Source: Tolypeutes matacus | Taxonomy: Eukaryota; Chordata; Mammalia; Cingulata; Chlamyphoridae | DNA: 64,000 bases | Reading direction: 5' to 3' | Assembly (NCBI GenBank): GCA_026826555.1 | Contig: JAKSZT010054324.1 | Span: forward strand, 5,425,569-5,489,568 | Program-made: the position numbers and the translations under genes | Part shown: in pieces, positions 44,690 to 55,960 of the stretch | Layout: each line of letters opens with the position of its first letter | How positions within the stretch are numbered: the first letter of the stretch is position 1 | The notes under the pieces: model-generated | Database searches by the model: none | What the model was told of the DNA's origin: nothing | Seen by the model: only the letters and a program-made list of their open reading frames with translations

Positions 44690-45066
44690 ATAGAAAAGTC
44701 AAAGAGGTAAGAAGTGGCCAGGGTTCGTATACCCTAGAGTCTATCCTAAGGAGTTAGAATTTTATTGTATGTACAACGGGAAGTCAACAGAAGGTATTTA
44801 AGCAGAGGAATGACATGATATGATTCATGTTTTTAAAACATGGATTTGGAAATTATATAGAAAATATAAAGGAGCAATTCAAGAGCAGAGGCTGGGTGAA
44901 CATTTGGGATGCCTTTGTTGTAGTCCAAGAGGAGAAGGAGCTATAGGTATGGATGGAGAGTAAGAGAAGTGGATAGATCTCACTTATTTTTGAAGTAGAG
45001 CTCAAAGAAATTGCTAATGGAATGAATGTGGAGGGTAAGAAGAAAAGAATCAAGAATCATTCCAAG
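44690..45066 (-). mobile_element. L2 ORF fragment
   Basis: Reversed L2: AGAGGAATGACATGATATGA, GCCTTTGTTGTAGTCCAAGA, GAGAAGTGGATAGATCTCAC, TTGCTAATGGAATGAATGTG, then AGAATCAAGAATCATTCCAAG, where a small retroposon inserted. Confidence 0.65.
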
Positions 45067-45232
45067 ACGAGCAACCCCAGTTGCTTATCAGGGCAGGAAC
45101 TCTGTCTGCACAAAGGGGACTGGCCACGATAGGATCACTTCGCCTGCTCTTTTGAACCTTTTGTACTGTATAAATAATAAAGCGGTCACTTGTTGAAAGA
45201 AAGAAAGAAAGAAAGAAAGAAAGAAAAAAAAA
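45067..45232 (+). mobile_element. Short polyadenylated retroposon of unknown source
   Basis: ACGAGCAACCCCAGTTGCTT to GTACTGTATAAATAATAAAG (AATAAA signal), then GCGGTCACTTGTTG, then (GAAA)n and poly-A. Flanking repeats AAGAATCATTCCAAG (45052-45066) and AAGAATCACTACAAG (45233-45247) match at 13 of 15. Mobilised by L1 machinery. The parent transcript is not recognised; a TATAAA-like word close to AATAAA hints at an LTR. Confidence 0.6.
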
Positions 45233-45247
45233 AGAATCACTACAAGG

Positions 45248-45579
45248 TTTTTAGTTTTGGTAACTGAATGGAATGTTACATCATTTCTTGAGATGGGAAA
45301 CTTGATTATATATATCTGATATGTATATTAGTGTGTATTGTCAATAAATGGTAACAACTGATTTTAGATATGCTTAGTGCAAGGAATTGAACCATATGCT
45401 TTCCTTTTACTGCATGCTACAAAAATATAATTAGACTTCTGGCTATATCTTTGAAATCAAAGACTGCAATGTACTGTTTACCCAAATGTAGGAATCCATT
45501 TTTCATTAAATATACTTAATCCTATCCTATTTCATCATCTATTTATTCAAAAATCTTTTATCATTTAAATTTTAATATT
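45248..45579. other. No feature recognised
   Basis: Unassigned AT-rich sequence. Confidence 0.4.
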
Positions 45580-45810
45580 CATTCATTCAATGTCTATTGA
45601 GGTTCTATAGTGTGCCAGACTTTGCTCTGCATGTTGGCAAAGTGAACAAGCCAACACAAATTGTTAGTTCTTTTGGGGTTTTCATTCAGGTGTGAGGAGA
45701 AAAAGAATAAATAGTAAATTTAATAAATAATCACATTATATAGTATGTTAGAAAGTGATAAGTACAATAGAGTGAAATAAAGCAGGATAAGGGAAATGGA
45801 GTACACCATA
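45580..45810 (-). mobile_element. L2 3' end
   Basis: ATTCATTCATTCAATGTCTA, GTGTGCCAGACTTTGCTCTG, GCAAAGTGAACAAGCCAACA, AGTATGTTAGAAAGTGATAA and AATAAAGCAGGATAAGGGAA follow the reversed L2 tail. Confidence 0.7.
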
Positions 45811-46139
45811 CAAAAATCCTTTGAATCAAGGGGAATCTATTCTTTCCTGGGATTTTATTCCCTAGAATGTTCTAAGGAAACAAAGTTTGGTTTCCTCTGT
45901 CCTAAATGAGTGATCCGGCTTACTATTGATTACGTTCTGAAATCGAAAATCTGGGCATTCAATCCAAGGGTCTGCCTCTTCTCTGCTTTTGCTAATTACT
46001 ACAGCTTACACTAAAGCAGTCTGGACAGTACAAAGAAAATATCCACTTTCTGCCTGCTCTGCAAAGTAATTCTTCAGGGTACTTAAGACAGTTCCTGTCT
46101 CAGCTATATCATTTGGTCAGAACTAGCCCTCAGTAAGAG

Positions 46140-46345
46140 CTGTAAAGCATCTAGCATTAACTGAGCCATCTCCTTCACAGCAACACTTTCCTAGGTGCTT
46201 TATAAATTCATATAATCCTGTATAAGGTAATTATATTTATTATTATCATTTTACAGATGCAAAATTGAGATGCATAAGACTTAAGTATCGTGTCCAAGGT
46301 CATACAACTACCAAACAGGTGCAGTCAGGATTTGAACCCAGGAAT
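46140..46345 (-). mobile_element. MIR SINE
   Basis: Reversed MIR: TTCCTAGGTGCTTTATAAAT, TCATATAATCCTGTATAAGG, ATTATTATCATTTTACAGAT, GTCCAAGGTCATACAACTAC, CAGGATTTGAACCCAGGAAT. One of the best-kept MIRs in the window. Confidence 0.8.
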
Positions 46346-47499
46346 TCTGACTCAAGAATCCACCAAGGATGGAATAAGTTATCTCCCAGAACTCCACAAA
46401 AATACAGTTCAGGATCTTCCCCCTAGCCTAACCAAGGAAATCACAGGAGCTCAAAGTCCAGTCCCATCAAATATGTTCTTCTATCTTAAGCATCCCTAGA
46501 TGGGGTATATATTGGAGGAGGGCCAATATTTCATGAGATGTATCTTCTTTTAGAAACTCTTTCTAGTTCTCAAGGGCCAATCCTCAAAACTGGCTTCTTT
46601 TTACATGACTAAACGGAGTCTTTAATAGTTCTATGCATTAGTATTAAAATGTGGTACCCCCATAACATTTTTAAGAACAGATAGTAGGGGCTGGTCTTTA
46701 TAGTTAAATGGCACTTCCTGATGAATTTCACAAAATGAGACATCTTGAATCTAAAAAAAAAATATGAGAATTTTCCAACAATGCCCAACCAACATCTTTT
46801 GCTAAAAACAAAAACAAACAAAAAACAAGCAAAAACAAAAAGTGCCTCTCCTAGTCAACCATTTGTGTGTATGTGTGTGTGTGTGAAGACTTGGCACAAA
46901 GAGAGAAATAGATAATTAACAAAATGAGGTTTTAATAAAGATAGCTGAAAGGAGTAGTGTCCAGTCAAGATAAAGATAAAACAAAGCAGAAGATTCAGTG
47001 GTTTAGCATGTTTTATTGGGAACTAGCTTCACACCTGTAACCAAAATGAAAAAAACAAGAAACACTTACACACATGCACACACAAATTTAATAGAAGAAA
47101 ACAATATTTAACCTAGAAATAGTGTTTAGTGTAGATCACAAAATAATACATTAAAAAATATAAGGCAAAATGTCAGTGAAATAGACATAATTTTAAAGGT
47201 TAGAATGAAGTAAATAATAGAGTAAAATAATTAAAAAAAAAAACATAAATCAGGTTAAGTTACTGGTAAGGAACAACAAAACAAATTAGGCTAAAAACTA
47301 AATAAAATAAAAGCTAGAAAAACTCAATAAAGTGTTTGAAATGTAGAGCAGATGGACCCAAAAATCAAAAGAGTATGAAGAACCTGGATAAAAAGTCAGT
47401 GATTCTGTAGACTCTTCTTGCACCATCCAGTGCAGTTAAAACCTAATTTTCATGAACAGCAAACTCATGGTGACATTAAAAAATGATTCATGTCCTTAG
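46346..47499. other. No feature recognised; short (GT)n at 46863-46886
   Basis: AT-rich, with A-rich patches (46807-46842). No repeat family or coding signal. Confidence 0.45.
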
Positions 47500-47595
47500 A
47501 TTGGATTTTAAGCCCACTAGGCAGGTACTGTGTCTAATGTTGGATGCGGCACCTATTACATTGTTAGAGTTCAAAAAACATTCGACAAGGAAAAA
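47500..47595 (+). mobile_element. L2 3' tail fragment
   Basis: AGCCCACTAGGCAGGTACTG, TGTCTAATGTTGGATGCGGC and AGTTCAAAAAACATTCGACA follow the L2 end order. Confidence 0.5.
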
Positions 47596-48319
47596 AAAAA
47601 AAACTACTCTAATGATAAAAATATAAAGTATTATATAAATTGAATTTTAAAACTAAATTAAAATGATAAAAATTGGTAGATCAACACTTTACAAAATAAA
47701 GCAATTTAAACAAAGACTAAAACATCAAAGTAAGTTAAAAGGAAACATAGACTGTTTTAAACACTCAAAATTAGATTGCTAAAAAGAAAGTCCAAAAGAC
47801 AATAGTTACTCATGCTCAAAAGCTTTTTTCCTTCATATAGAGACACAAGTTCCAGAAGACACCACAGATTTTCCCTTATAAGACTTGCTGTTGCAAAACA
47901 GCTGTTGAAAGCATTTCATGAATGACAAGAATCAAAAGCACAGAATAGGGCTGATTCTCTCCCTCCTTTCCAGCTGGCTCTTCCAGTGTCCCCTGGTTAT
48001 ATGGATTCTCTCAACACATCCTAACAGAATCTCCTCAGCCTACGTCAGTGGAGAGCATCCTGCAAGCCTGATTGCTTTGCCCTGTTTATTCTCTCATTGC
48101 CCCAAATGCTCTGACTTCTGAATTTCCATCTATTACTGAATCTGTCATTGTTTTCTCAAGAGTCTTAGATTTCAGACAGGCTGTTTTCGAGATGTAATGT
48201 AATTACCCACAGTAAGAGTTTTATTTTTGGAAAGCAGGGGAATTGCAAAATCCAGTCTTAAGATGATAATTGTAAATGTGGGGTTGTGTAGAGCTGTAAA
48301 AACATCTATTTTTTCAGGA
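47596..48319. other. No feature recognised
   Basis: The 47930-48120 part is less AT-rich and carries a 67-codon plus frame without family resemblance. Confidence 0.4.
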
Positions 48320-48435
48320 AAGGGAATAAAAGTAGGAAGGTCAAATAGCTTGCCTTAGGGTACCCTCTTTGGAAGCCAGAATAGAGGGAGACCTCAGTTT
48401 TCTAATTCAGTGAGTTTTCTACCTAAGGCAACTCT
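48320..48435 (-). mobile_element. MIR fragment
   Basis: AGGTCAAATAGCTTGCCTTA, GGGTACCCTCTTTGGAAGCC, CTCAGTTTTCTAATTCAGTG resemble the reversed 5' half of MIR. Confidence 0.5.
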
Positions 48436-50230
48436 TTCTTTCATGAGGAAGTAACTTACTTTTGAGATATTTTTCTGAAAATTTTTCTTAATAGAAACTA
48501 ACAAGTCTCTAGTGTAAACTAATATTATTCACTCAGAGAAATTTAAAAAGCACTAATACTTTTGTTCTTTCAGATATATAATTTGTAAAATGTATCTAAC
48601 TTCCTTGGTTTCATTGTAGAATTTTTTTTAACAAATCAATTTTGTTGATACATATTAATAAAGCATAAATCTATCTAAAGTGTACAATCAATGGTATTTG
48701 ATATAATCACAGAGTTGTGCATTCATAACTCCAATCATTTTTAAAACATTTTCGTTGTTCCAGTAATAACAATAAAATACTAAAAAACAAGAAAAAACCA
48801 ACCAAACAAACAAAACTCATCAGCTCTCAATCTCTCTATGCTTCCCCTGCTGTACATAGCTGCTATTCAGTTTCCTCTCACTATTATATTTGTATTTATA
48901 CTTTGTAAAAACAGTAATATATGCAATATTACCCATATTTACATTTTACATGAGCTTTCACTATGTTATACAATACCATGTTACATTTTTAAACTTTCCT
49001 TCTAGTAATATAAATTTCCTTAGGCTTTCCATTTCAACCTCTGATATACACATATAATAGCTCTACTAGTCACAAATGTACTCTCACCATTTCCGTTTAT
49101 TTCCAAAGATTTACAAACAACCTTATAACCAATTCTGCACAGTTTAACCATCAGTTTTCCATTCCCTATTTTCTGGTGACCTATAGTCTAATTATTAATT
49201 CATGTATTTACATAATATATTTAGTTCATAATAGGGCAATCATACAGTATTGGTCCTTTTGTGTCTCGCTTGCTTCACTCAATGTAATGTCCTCCAGGTT
49301 CATCCATGTTGTCATATGGTTCACAACTACATTTCTTCTTGTTGCTGCTTAATATTCCATCGTGTGTATACACCATGATTTGTTTATCCCTTTATCAGTT
49401 CATGGACACCTGGGTTGTTTCCAACTTTTGGCAATCGTGAATAACACCACTAAGAACATCGGGGTGCAGATGTCTGTTAGAGTCACTGCTCTCAGTTCTT
49501 CTGGTATAGACCTAGTAATGATATTGCTGAGTCAAATGGCAAGTCTGAATTCAACTTCTTTCGGAACTGCCAAACAGTCCTCCAGAGTGGCTATACTATT
49601 CTACTTTCCCATCAACATGAATAAGCATTCCTATCTCTCTACATCTTCTCCAACACTTACAGATTTCCAACTTTTTAATAGTGGCCAGTCTAATAGGTGT
49701 GAAATGATATCTTATTGTAGTTTTGATTTTCATTTCCCTAAACAATAGTGATGTTGAACATTTTTTTCATGTGTTTCTTTGCCATTTGTATTTCTTCTTT
49801 GGACAATTGTCTTTTGCCCATTTTTTAAATGGATACTTTGACTTTTTATTGTTGAGTTGTATGATCTCTTTATGTATCTTGGATATTAAACCCTTATCGG
49901 ATATGTGATTGCCAAATATTTTCTCCCATTGAATTAGCTGTTTTTTTTTTACCCTTTTAACAAAGTCCTTTGAGGTGCAAAAGTTTAAATTTTGAGGAGG
50001 TCCTATTTATCTTTTGTTTTGTTTTGTTTTGTTTGCTCATTCTTTGGCTGTAAGGTTTAAGAAACTACTGCCAACCCTAAGACCTCGAAGATATTTTTCT
50101 ACATTTTCTTCTAGGAGTTTTAAGGTTGTTGTCTTAATATTTAGGTCCTTGAACTATTTTGAGTTAATTTTTGTATAAGTTGTGAGATAGGGTCCTCTTT
50201 CTTTCTTTTGGATATGGATATCCATTTCTC

Positions 50231-50521
50231 CTAGCACCATTCATTGAATAGACTGTTCTGGTCCAGCTGGGTAGGCTTAACAATCCATGAACACTGAGTG
50301 TCTTTCGATTTATTTAAGTCCTCTTCAGTTTCCTTTAACAATGTTTTGTAGTTTTCTGAATACAGGTCCTTTACGTCCTTGGTTAACCTTATTTCTAAAT
50401 ATTTGTTTGTTTTAGTCACTATTGTACATGGATTTTTTTTTCTGATTTCCTCCTCAAATTGCTCATCAGTAGCATTTAGGAAGCCTTTTAAATTTTGCAT
50501 ATTAATCTTATATTCTGTCAT
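50231..50521 (-). pseudogene. L1 ORF2 segment C-terminal to the RT domain
   Basis: Minus-strand translation includes NKYLEIRLTKDVKDLYSEN, YKTLLKETEEDLNKSKD and a CSWI followed by SLFNEWC. This lies after the RT core of ORF2p in the family. SLFNEWC should lie several hundred residues beyond CSWI, so an internal deletion of ORF2 is present between them. Confidence 0.75.
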
Positions 50522-51056
50522 TTTGTGAACTCAGGTATTAATTCTAGTAGCTTTGTTGTGGATTTTTCAGGATTTCTTAGATATAAGTTCATATCATCAG
50601 CGAATAGTGAAGGTTTTCTTTCTTCCTTCCTTATTTGGGTGACTTTTATTTATTTATTTTTGTCTAGCCTAATTGCTCTAGCTAGAACTTCTAGCACAAT
50701 ATTGAATAACAGTGGCGACAGTGGGCATCCTTATCTTGTTCCTGATCTCACTGGGAAAGCTTTCAGTCTTTCACCATTGAGTACAATGCTAGCTGTAGGT
50801 TTTTCAATGTGCACTTTACCATGTTGAGAAAGCATCCTTCTATTCCTGTCTTTTGGAGTGTTTGTATGAAGAAATGGTGCTGTATTTTCTCCAAAGACTT
50901 TTCTGCATCAATTGAGAGTATCATGTAATTTTTCTTCTTCAATTTATCAATGTGGTTTATTACACTAATTGATTTTCTTGTGTTGAACCATACTTGGAAA
51001 CTTGGGTTAAAACCTACTTCATTGTGGTGTGTAATTCTTTTATTGTGCTTTTGGAT

Positions 51057-51416
51057 TCAGTTTGCAAGTATTTTGTTGAGGATTTTTGCATCTATATTCA
51101 TTAGAGATATTGGTCTGTGATTTACTTTTTTTCTAGTATCTTTATCTGGTTTTGGTATTAGGGTAATGTTGGCTTCATTGAATGAGTTTGGTAGTGTTCT
51201 TTCCTGTTGAATTTTTTGGAAGAGCTTGAGCAAGATTGGTATTAGATCGTCTTTGAATGATTGGTAGAATTCACCTGTGAAGCCATCTGGGCTTTTCATC
51301 TTTGGGAGGTTTTTGATGACTATTTCAATCTCTTCACTTGTGATTAGTTTGATGAGATCTTCTATTTCTTTGAGGGTCAGTGCAGGTGGTTCATGTGTTT
51401 CTAGGAATTTGTCCAT
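51057..51416 (-). pseudogene. L1 ORF2 reverse-transcriptase N-terminal part, open for 119 codons
   Basis: Residues read [65 protein letters not shown] and [20 protein letters not shown]. These are the RT fingers motifs of L1 (KSPDGF, LIPKP, RPISL). The FADD catalytic region lies farther left in broken frames. The open stretch is chance preservation in a dead element. Confidence 0.85.
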
Positions 51417-51607
51417 CTCATCTACATTGTCTAGTTTTTTGGCATACAGTTGTTAATTATATCCTCTTATGATCTCTCCTGTTTCTGTGGCATCAGTGAG
51501 AATGTCCCTCCTCTCATTTCTGATCTTATTTCTGTCCTTACTTTTTTTCTTTCTTTGTTAGTCTAGGTAAAAGTTTTTTTATTTTGTTGATATTTTTGGT
51601 TTTGTTG

Positions 51608-51610
<3 letters not shown>

Positions 51611-51653
<43 letters not shown>
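51611..51653. repeat. (CT)n microsatellite
   Basis: Twenty-one CT units inside the L1 ORF2 sequence. Confidence 0.95.
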
Positions 51654-51657
<4 letters not shown>

Positions 51658-52199
51658 TGTGACCCAACATATGGTCTATCTTGGAGAAGTATCCATGGGC
51701 ACTTGAAAAGAATGTATATGCTGCTGTTTTAGGGTGCAATGCTCTATAGATGTCTGTTAGGTCTAGTTCATTTATCATATTATTCAAGCTCTCTGTTTTT
51801 TTATTTGTCCTCTGTTCAGATGTTCTATCTAATACTGAAAGCAGTGTATTGAAGTCTCCAGCTATTATTGTAGAAACATCTATTTCTCCCTTCAGCTTTG
51901 CCAGTGTATGTTTCATGTATCTTGGGACACTCAGGTTAGGTGCATAAATATTTAGTATAGTTATTTCTTCTTACTTAATTGCCCCTTCTATTAATGTATT
52001 TATTAATATACCTTCTTCATCCTTTATAACAGTTTTGCATTTAAAATCTATTTTGTATGATATTAGTATTGCTACTTCAGATATTTTTGGTTATTATTTG
52101 CATGGAATATCATTTTCCAAGTTTTTTCTTTCTACCTGGTTGTGAGCTTACATCTGAAATGAGTCTCTTGTAAACAACATATAGATGTCTCTTTTTAAA

Positions 52200-52426
52200 A
52201 TTTTTATTTATTTTTTAATACCAGGGGTTGGGGATTGAACCCAGGACTTCATATGTGGGAAGCTGACGCTCGACCACTGAGACACATTGTCTTCCCTGAG
52301 TTGATTTTTTCCTGTGTTTTGTGTGTTGTTTGTTTTTGATTTTTCAGGAGGCACCTGGAACCAAACCCAGGACCTCCCATGTGGGAGGCAGGAGCTCAAC
52401 TGCTTGATCCACATCCACTCCCTCAT
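52200..52426 (-). mobile_element. DAS-type SINE, dimeric, inside L1 ORF2
   Basis: Reversed heads GGGGATTGAACCCAGGACTTC with CTCGACCACTGAGACACA, then GGAACCAAACCCAGGACCTC with CTCAACTGCTTGATCCACA. T-rich sequence on the left marks the tail. Target repeats are unclear. Confidence 0.85.
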
Positions 52427-52699
52427 AGTTTTTAATCCATTCTATCAGCCTATGTGTTTTGATTGGGGAATTCAAACCATTAATATTCAATGTTATTACT
52501 GAAAAGGCATTACTTACTTCATCCATTTTGTCCTTTGGCTCTCTGTTGTCATATCTTTCTATTGTTTGTCTTTTTACCTTTTAATTTATCCTTCCTAATA
52601 ATCTTCATTTCTCAACTCTTCTCCAAGTGTCTTGCCCTTGTTTTTTCCTTTCAGGCTGCAGCACTCACTTTAATATCTCTTGTAATTCTGTTCCTTTGG

Positions 52700-53600
52700 T
52701 AACATATTCTATCAGTTTTTGTTTGTGAAGATTTTGCATTCATCCTCATTTTTGAGGGACATTTTTGCAGGATACAGAATTCTTGGCTGGCAGTTTTTCT
52801 CTTTTAGTACCTTAACTACATCATACCACTTTCTTCTCTCCTCCATGGTTTCTGATGAGAGGTGGCCCTTAATTTTATCGAGGTTCCTTTGTATCTGATA
52901 CTTTGCTTTTCTCTTGCTTCTTTCAGAATCCTATCTTTGATATTTGTCATTCTGAATAGTTAGTGGCTTGGGATAGGTGTATTCAGATTTATTCTGTTTA
53001 GGGTGTGTTGTCTTCTTGGATATTGATATTTATGTCTGTCATAAGGGTTGGGAAGGTTTTGGTTATTATTTCCTCAAGTATTCTTTCTGCCACTTTTCCA
53101 TTTTTTTTCCTTCTAGGATACCGATCATGCATATGTTTGCACTTTTCACATTGTCCTTCAATTCCCTGAGTCCCTGTTCCATTTTTTCCATTTTCTTCTC
53201 TTTCTGTTCTCTTGTTTTTTCCAGTTCAGATGTTCTGTCTTTGAAATCACTAATTCTGTCTTTGAGCAATTCAAATCTACTCTTATCTTATTCTAATGTT
53301 TTTTTTTTTTTTCTTTAGAAGGCACCAGGAACCAAACCCAGGACCTCCCATGTGGGAAGCAGGTACTCAACTGCTTGAGCCACATCTGCTTCCTCTAATG
53401 TATTTTTAATCTCATCCATCATGTCTTTCATTCCCATTAGCTCTGTTAGTTTTCTTTGCAGGCTTTCAAATTGTTCTGTATGTTTACCCAGTGTCTTCTT
53501 AATATCTGTCATCTCCTTAATCATATATTTTTTTCAATTCTTTGAATTGATTTAGGAGACTTGTGTGATTATCATTGATTAGTTGTCTTAAATCCTGTAT
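52700..53600 (-). pseudogene. L1 ORF1 remnant, split by a SINE
   Basis: Minus-strand pieces: a coiled-coil-like part (53524-53400; EMTDIKKTLGKHTEQFESLQ), an RRM-side part (53269-53066; DRISDFKDRTSELEKTRE, MEKMEQGLRELKDNVKSA, ILEGKKMEKWQ). The SINE at 53300-53393 separates them. Stops lie throughout the C-terminal part. Confidence 0.75.
53300..53393 (-). mobile_element. DAS-type SINE, single head, inside L1 ORF1
   Basis: Poly-T, AGAAGGCACCAGGAACCAAA, CCCAGGACCTCCCATGTGG, CTCAACTGCTTGAGCCACA. Target repeats TCTAATGT at 53292-53299 and 53394-53401. Confidence 0.85.
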
Positions 53601-54392
53601 GTCTTCAGGATATTTGGTTTGTTCTGTTTTTGGGCCATCCCTTCCTGTTTCTGTATGGCGTGTAATTTTTTGCTCTGTCTAGCAATCTGAATATTTTGAT
53701 GAATTTACTCTGATGGCCAATTTCTCTCTTGCCTAATTGTTCCCCCCCCACAGCTCTGGTTTGATATTTGGTTTTTCTTATTCAAAGTTTTTTTAAATTG
53801 CCCAACTTAAGTTATCAAAATTGTGCCAGTGACTCACTCAGGTGGTGTAGATTTACTCCCCACAGTTAGAGAGCTGAGAGACCCAAAAGCAGGTTTTGTC
53901 AGTATAATTTCCAGACTGGCCAGCAGATGGCACTCATAGGTGCATCTAACCATGGAGAGGAAATCTCTATTTTCCTGTGTTATGGTCTAGCCGGAGCTGA
54001 GATTCAAAGTGTGCTCCAGTGGTGGAATTCACTGAAGAAAAGTCCCCTGATTCCCCTCCCTTTTCCCTTCTAATAGCTGAAAGGGACAAAGATGTCTGTT
54101 CTCCTCTCAGTCAACCGCAGTGAGCCAGGGGTTTTACCCCACCTTATTATCTTGGGTGTGGGAGAGGGGAGTTCTTCCAGGCCAACACAGGGGTTTTGTA
54201 AGTCCATTTGTTGTTTTGAGTTCTTCCTCTCTCTGTCCCTTACCCTTCTGGGAGTTTTGAAGCACTGCCCTTGTCTGCTGACCCCCGAAGCAGGTCTTTC
54301 AGACAGCTTTTGGCTTTCTCCATCATTTTTGTAAGAGAGCTGAGCCCTGCTTGTCTAATCTAATGCCATCTTTCCATAAATTCTAGAATTTT

Positions 54393-55554
54393 GTTTTATC
54401 TGAGGTTTATTTCTAAATTGTACAGTATCAAATTTTTTATCCATGTCAAAAATTTTTGCTTTGATAAAAGAAGACAAATTATACCCAGAAATATATTTTA
54501 AAAGTATAAAGTGATATTATTGATTTTATTGCAGTGAAAACACCAATACATATATATGACAAAATTAAAGCATTTTAGAAAAGAAGGTAACCTACAAACA
54601 CTACCAAAATATTAAATTCAAAAACTTGTGAGTATGGCAGATGCTCTAATTTGGTAATTATCCTAGACTTATTGAGACGTCATAATTTATAATTCCTGAG
54701 AATTCCATTTTCTCATTAAACTTTTGGAATAGCAGCTCTCCAGTATGCATTCCCTGTGCTAGGGCCAAACCTGCAAAAAACAGTTTAGGAATGAGAGCTT
54801 TCTATTGTGCTAATTTAACGGCAGGTGAAATAAGCACATAACAAGAATATTTAGGTAGTGAAACTGAAAGGAAGTGTGAAGCTAACCGTCAACAGGGTAA
54901 CTGCTATCACTTTTGACATATCCAATTCTTAGACTCGAGGGGGCACCAATTATTACCTGAAAATAAAATGTAAAAAGCCACTTAATGGATATTATATAGT
55001 AATGAAATGAGTTGTTATATAGTCTAGAGTACCAGTCATCTTAGGAATCAAAACAAGCAAGATGAATGCCATTACCCTGATATTGTACCTCATGCTATTA
55101 GTGGATGTATCAATTAGTCCCTAGAAATGGCAATCAGGTATACTTTCAGCTTTTAAATAGCTGCATGAATTGGGGAAAACAGAGAGCTTAAAGTTGCATA
55201 AAGTGGATTTAGACATAAAACAGATTCTCACTATAGTTTCATGAAAAGAAAAACAGCCTGAAAAGAACTGTTTTAAGGAGTTAAAAGAAATAGTCCTTGG
55301 TAATCTATTTTATGATCTTACATTTCTATGCCTTTTTTGCCATGTAAAATTTGGCTTCATTTTATAAAAGACATTTAATTTCTATTATGTGAGTTTGGCT
55401 TCAGTTTACATGTTCTAACACAGTACTCTACAGTGGGTAATTATACTTTGAAACTAGAAGTATGGTAAAACAGGGTAAAATATTATCACACTATATTGTA
55501 ATCCCAATAGATCATACTTTTGTGATGGTATAAAAATCAAGGTAGGTCAACTGT
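54393..55554. other. No feature recognised
   Basis: AT-rich unassigned sequence without coding signal. Confidence 0.45.
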
Positions 55555-55960
55555 TGCAAAACAACCATGGATTTCAGTGGCTTACTATAGCAACAGTTTA
55601 TTTCTCCTGAACATCATAATCTAACATAGGGAGTGAAGTGTAGGGGAGACTATGCTCCATGAAGCCATCAGGGACATAGGCTCTATTTATTTAGATTCTT
55701 AGAGTCATTGTGATTAAGCAAAGATGAAAAAAGAGAAACAGAGGTGGACTGTACATGAGGATTTTATCAACTAGGCCTGGAAATGGCATATATCACTTTT
55801 CTATACATACTGTTTTTTATAACTCAGTCATATAGGAAACTCTGATTATATCAGAAACTGGGAAATGCCTTTGAGCTATGTGTAGGGGGAAATGAAAGGT
55901 GCTTGGTGAGCACATGGCCATTTTAAATTATCCAAAGGGGGTTTGTGTTTACTTTTGCCA
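55555..55960 (+). mobile_element. Old MER-type repeat, family not assigned
   Basis: TTTCAGTGGCTTACTATAGC, AACAGTTTATTTCTCCTGAA, GGCCTGGAAATGGCATATAT, CACTTTTCTATACATACTG, ACTCAGTCATATAGGAAACT, GGGAAATGCCTTTGAGCTAT and GGTGAGCACATGGC occur in the order of a familiar mammalian interspersed repeat. Confidence 0.5.

Larger units (their letters stand above)
51563..52526 (-). pseudogene. L1 ORF2 endonuclease domain, split by a SINE
   Basis: The start at 52526 gives FSVITLNINGLNSPIKTHRL, then the frame enters the SINE at 52426. Left of the SINE the frame continues with AGDFNTLLSVLDRTSEQ (51870-51820; the conserved GDFN block) and LTDIYRALHPKTAAYTFFS and IDHMLG (compare the family's SRIDHIL). The (CT)n at 51611-51653 adds an Arg-Glu run. 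Inactive. Confidence 0.8.
48626..54383 (-). mobile_element. Near-full-length L1 with nested SINEs
   Basis: On the minus strand the element starts at about 54380 (AAAGATGGCATTAGATTAGA), has a 5' UTR (54380 to about 53640), ORF1 (about 53600-52620), ORF2 (52526 to about 49700) and 3' UTR (to about 48626). Repeats TAGAATTTT lie at 48617-48625 and 54384-54392, a likely target duplication. Two DAS SINEs sit inside (52200-52426 and 53300-53393). The 5' UTR lacks the 110-bp monomers of the L1 at 18-21 kb, so it is a different subfamily. All frames are broken. Confidence 0.8.

Noticed and set aside
49362..49748. 128-codon plus-strand frame
   Set aside because: Antisense to an L1 3' region on the minus strand; no independent coding evidence.
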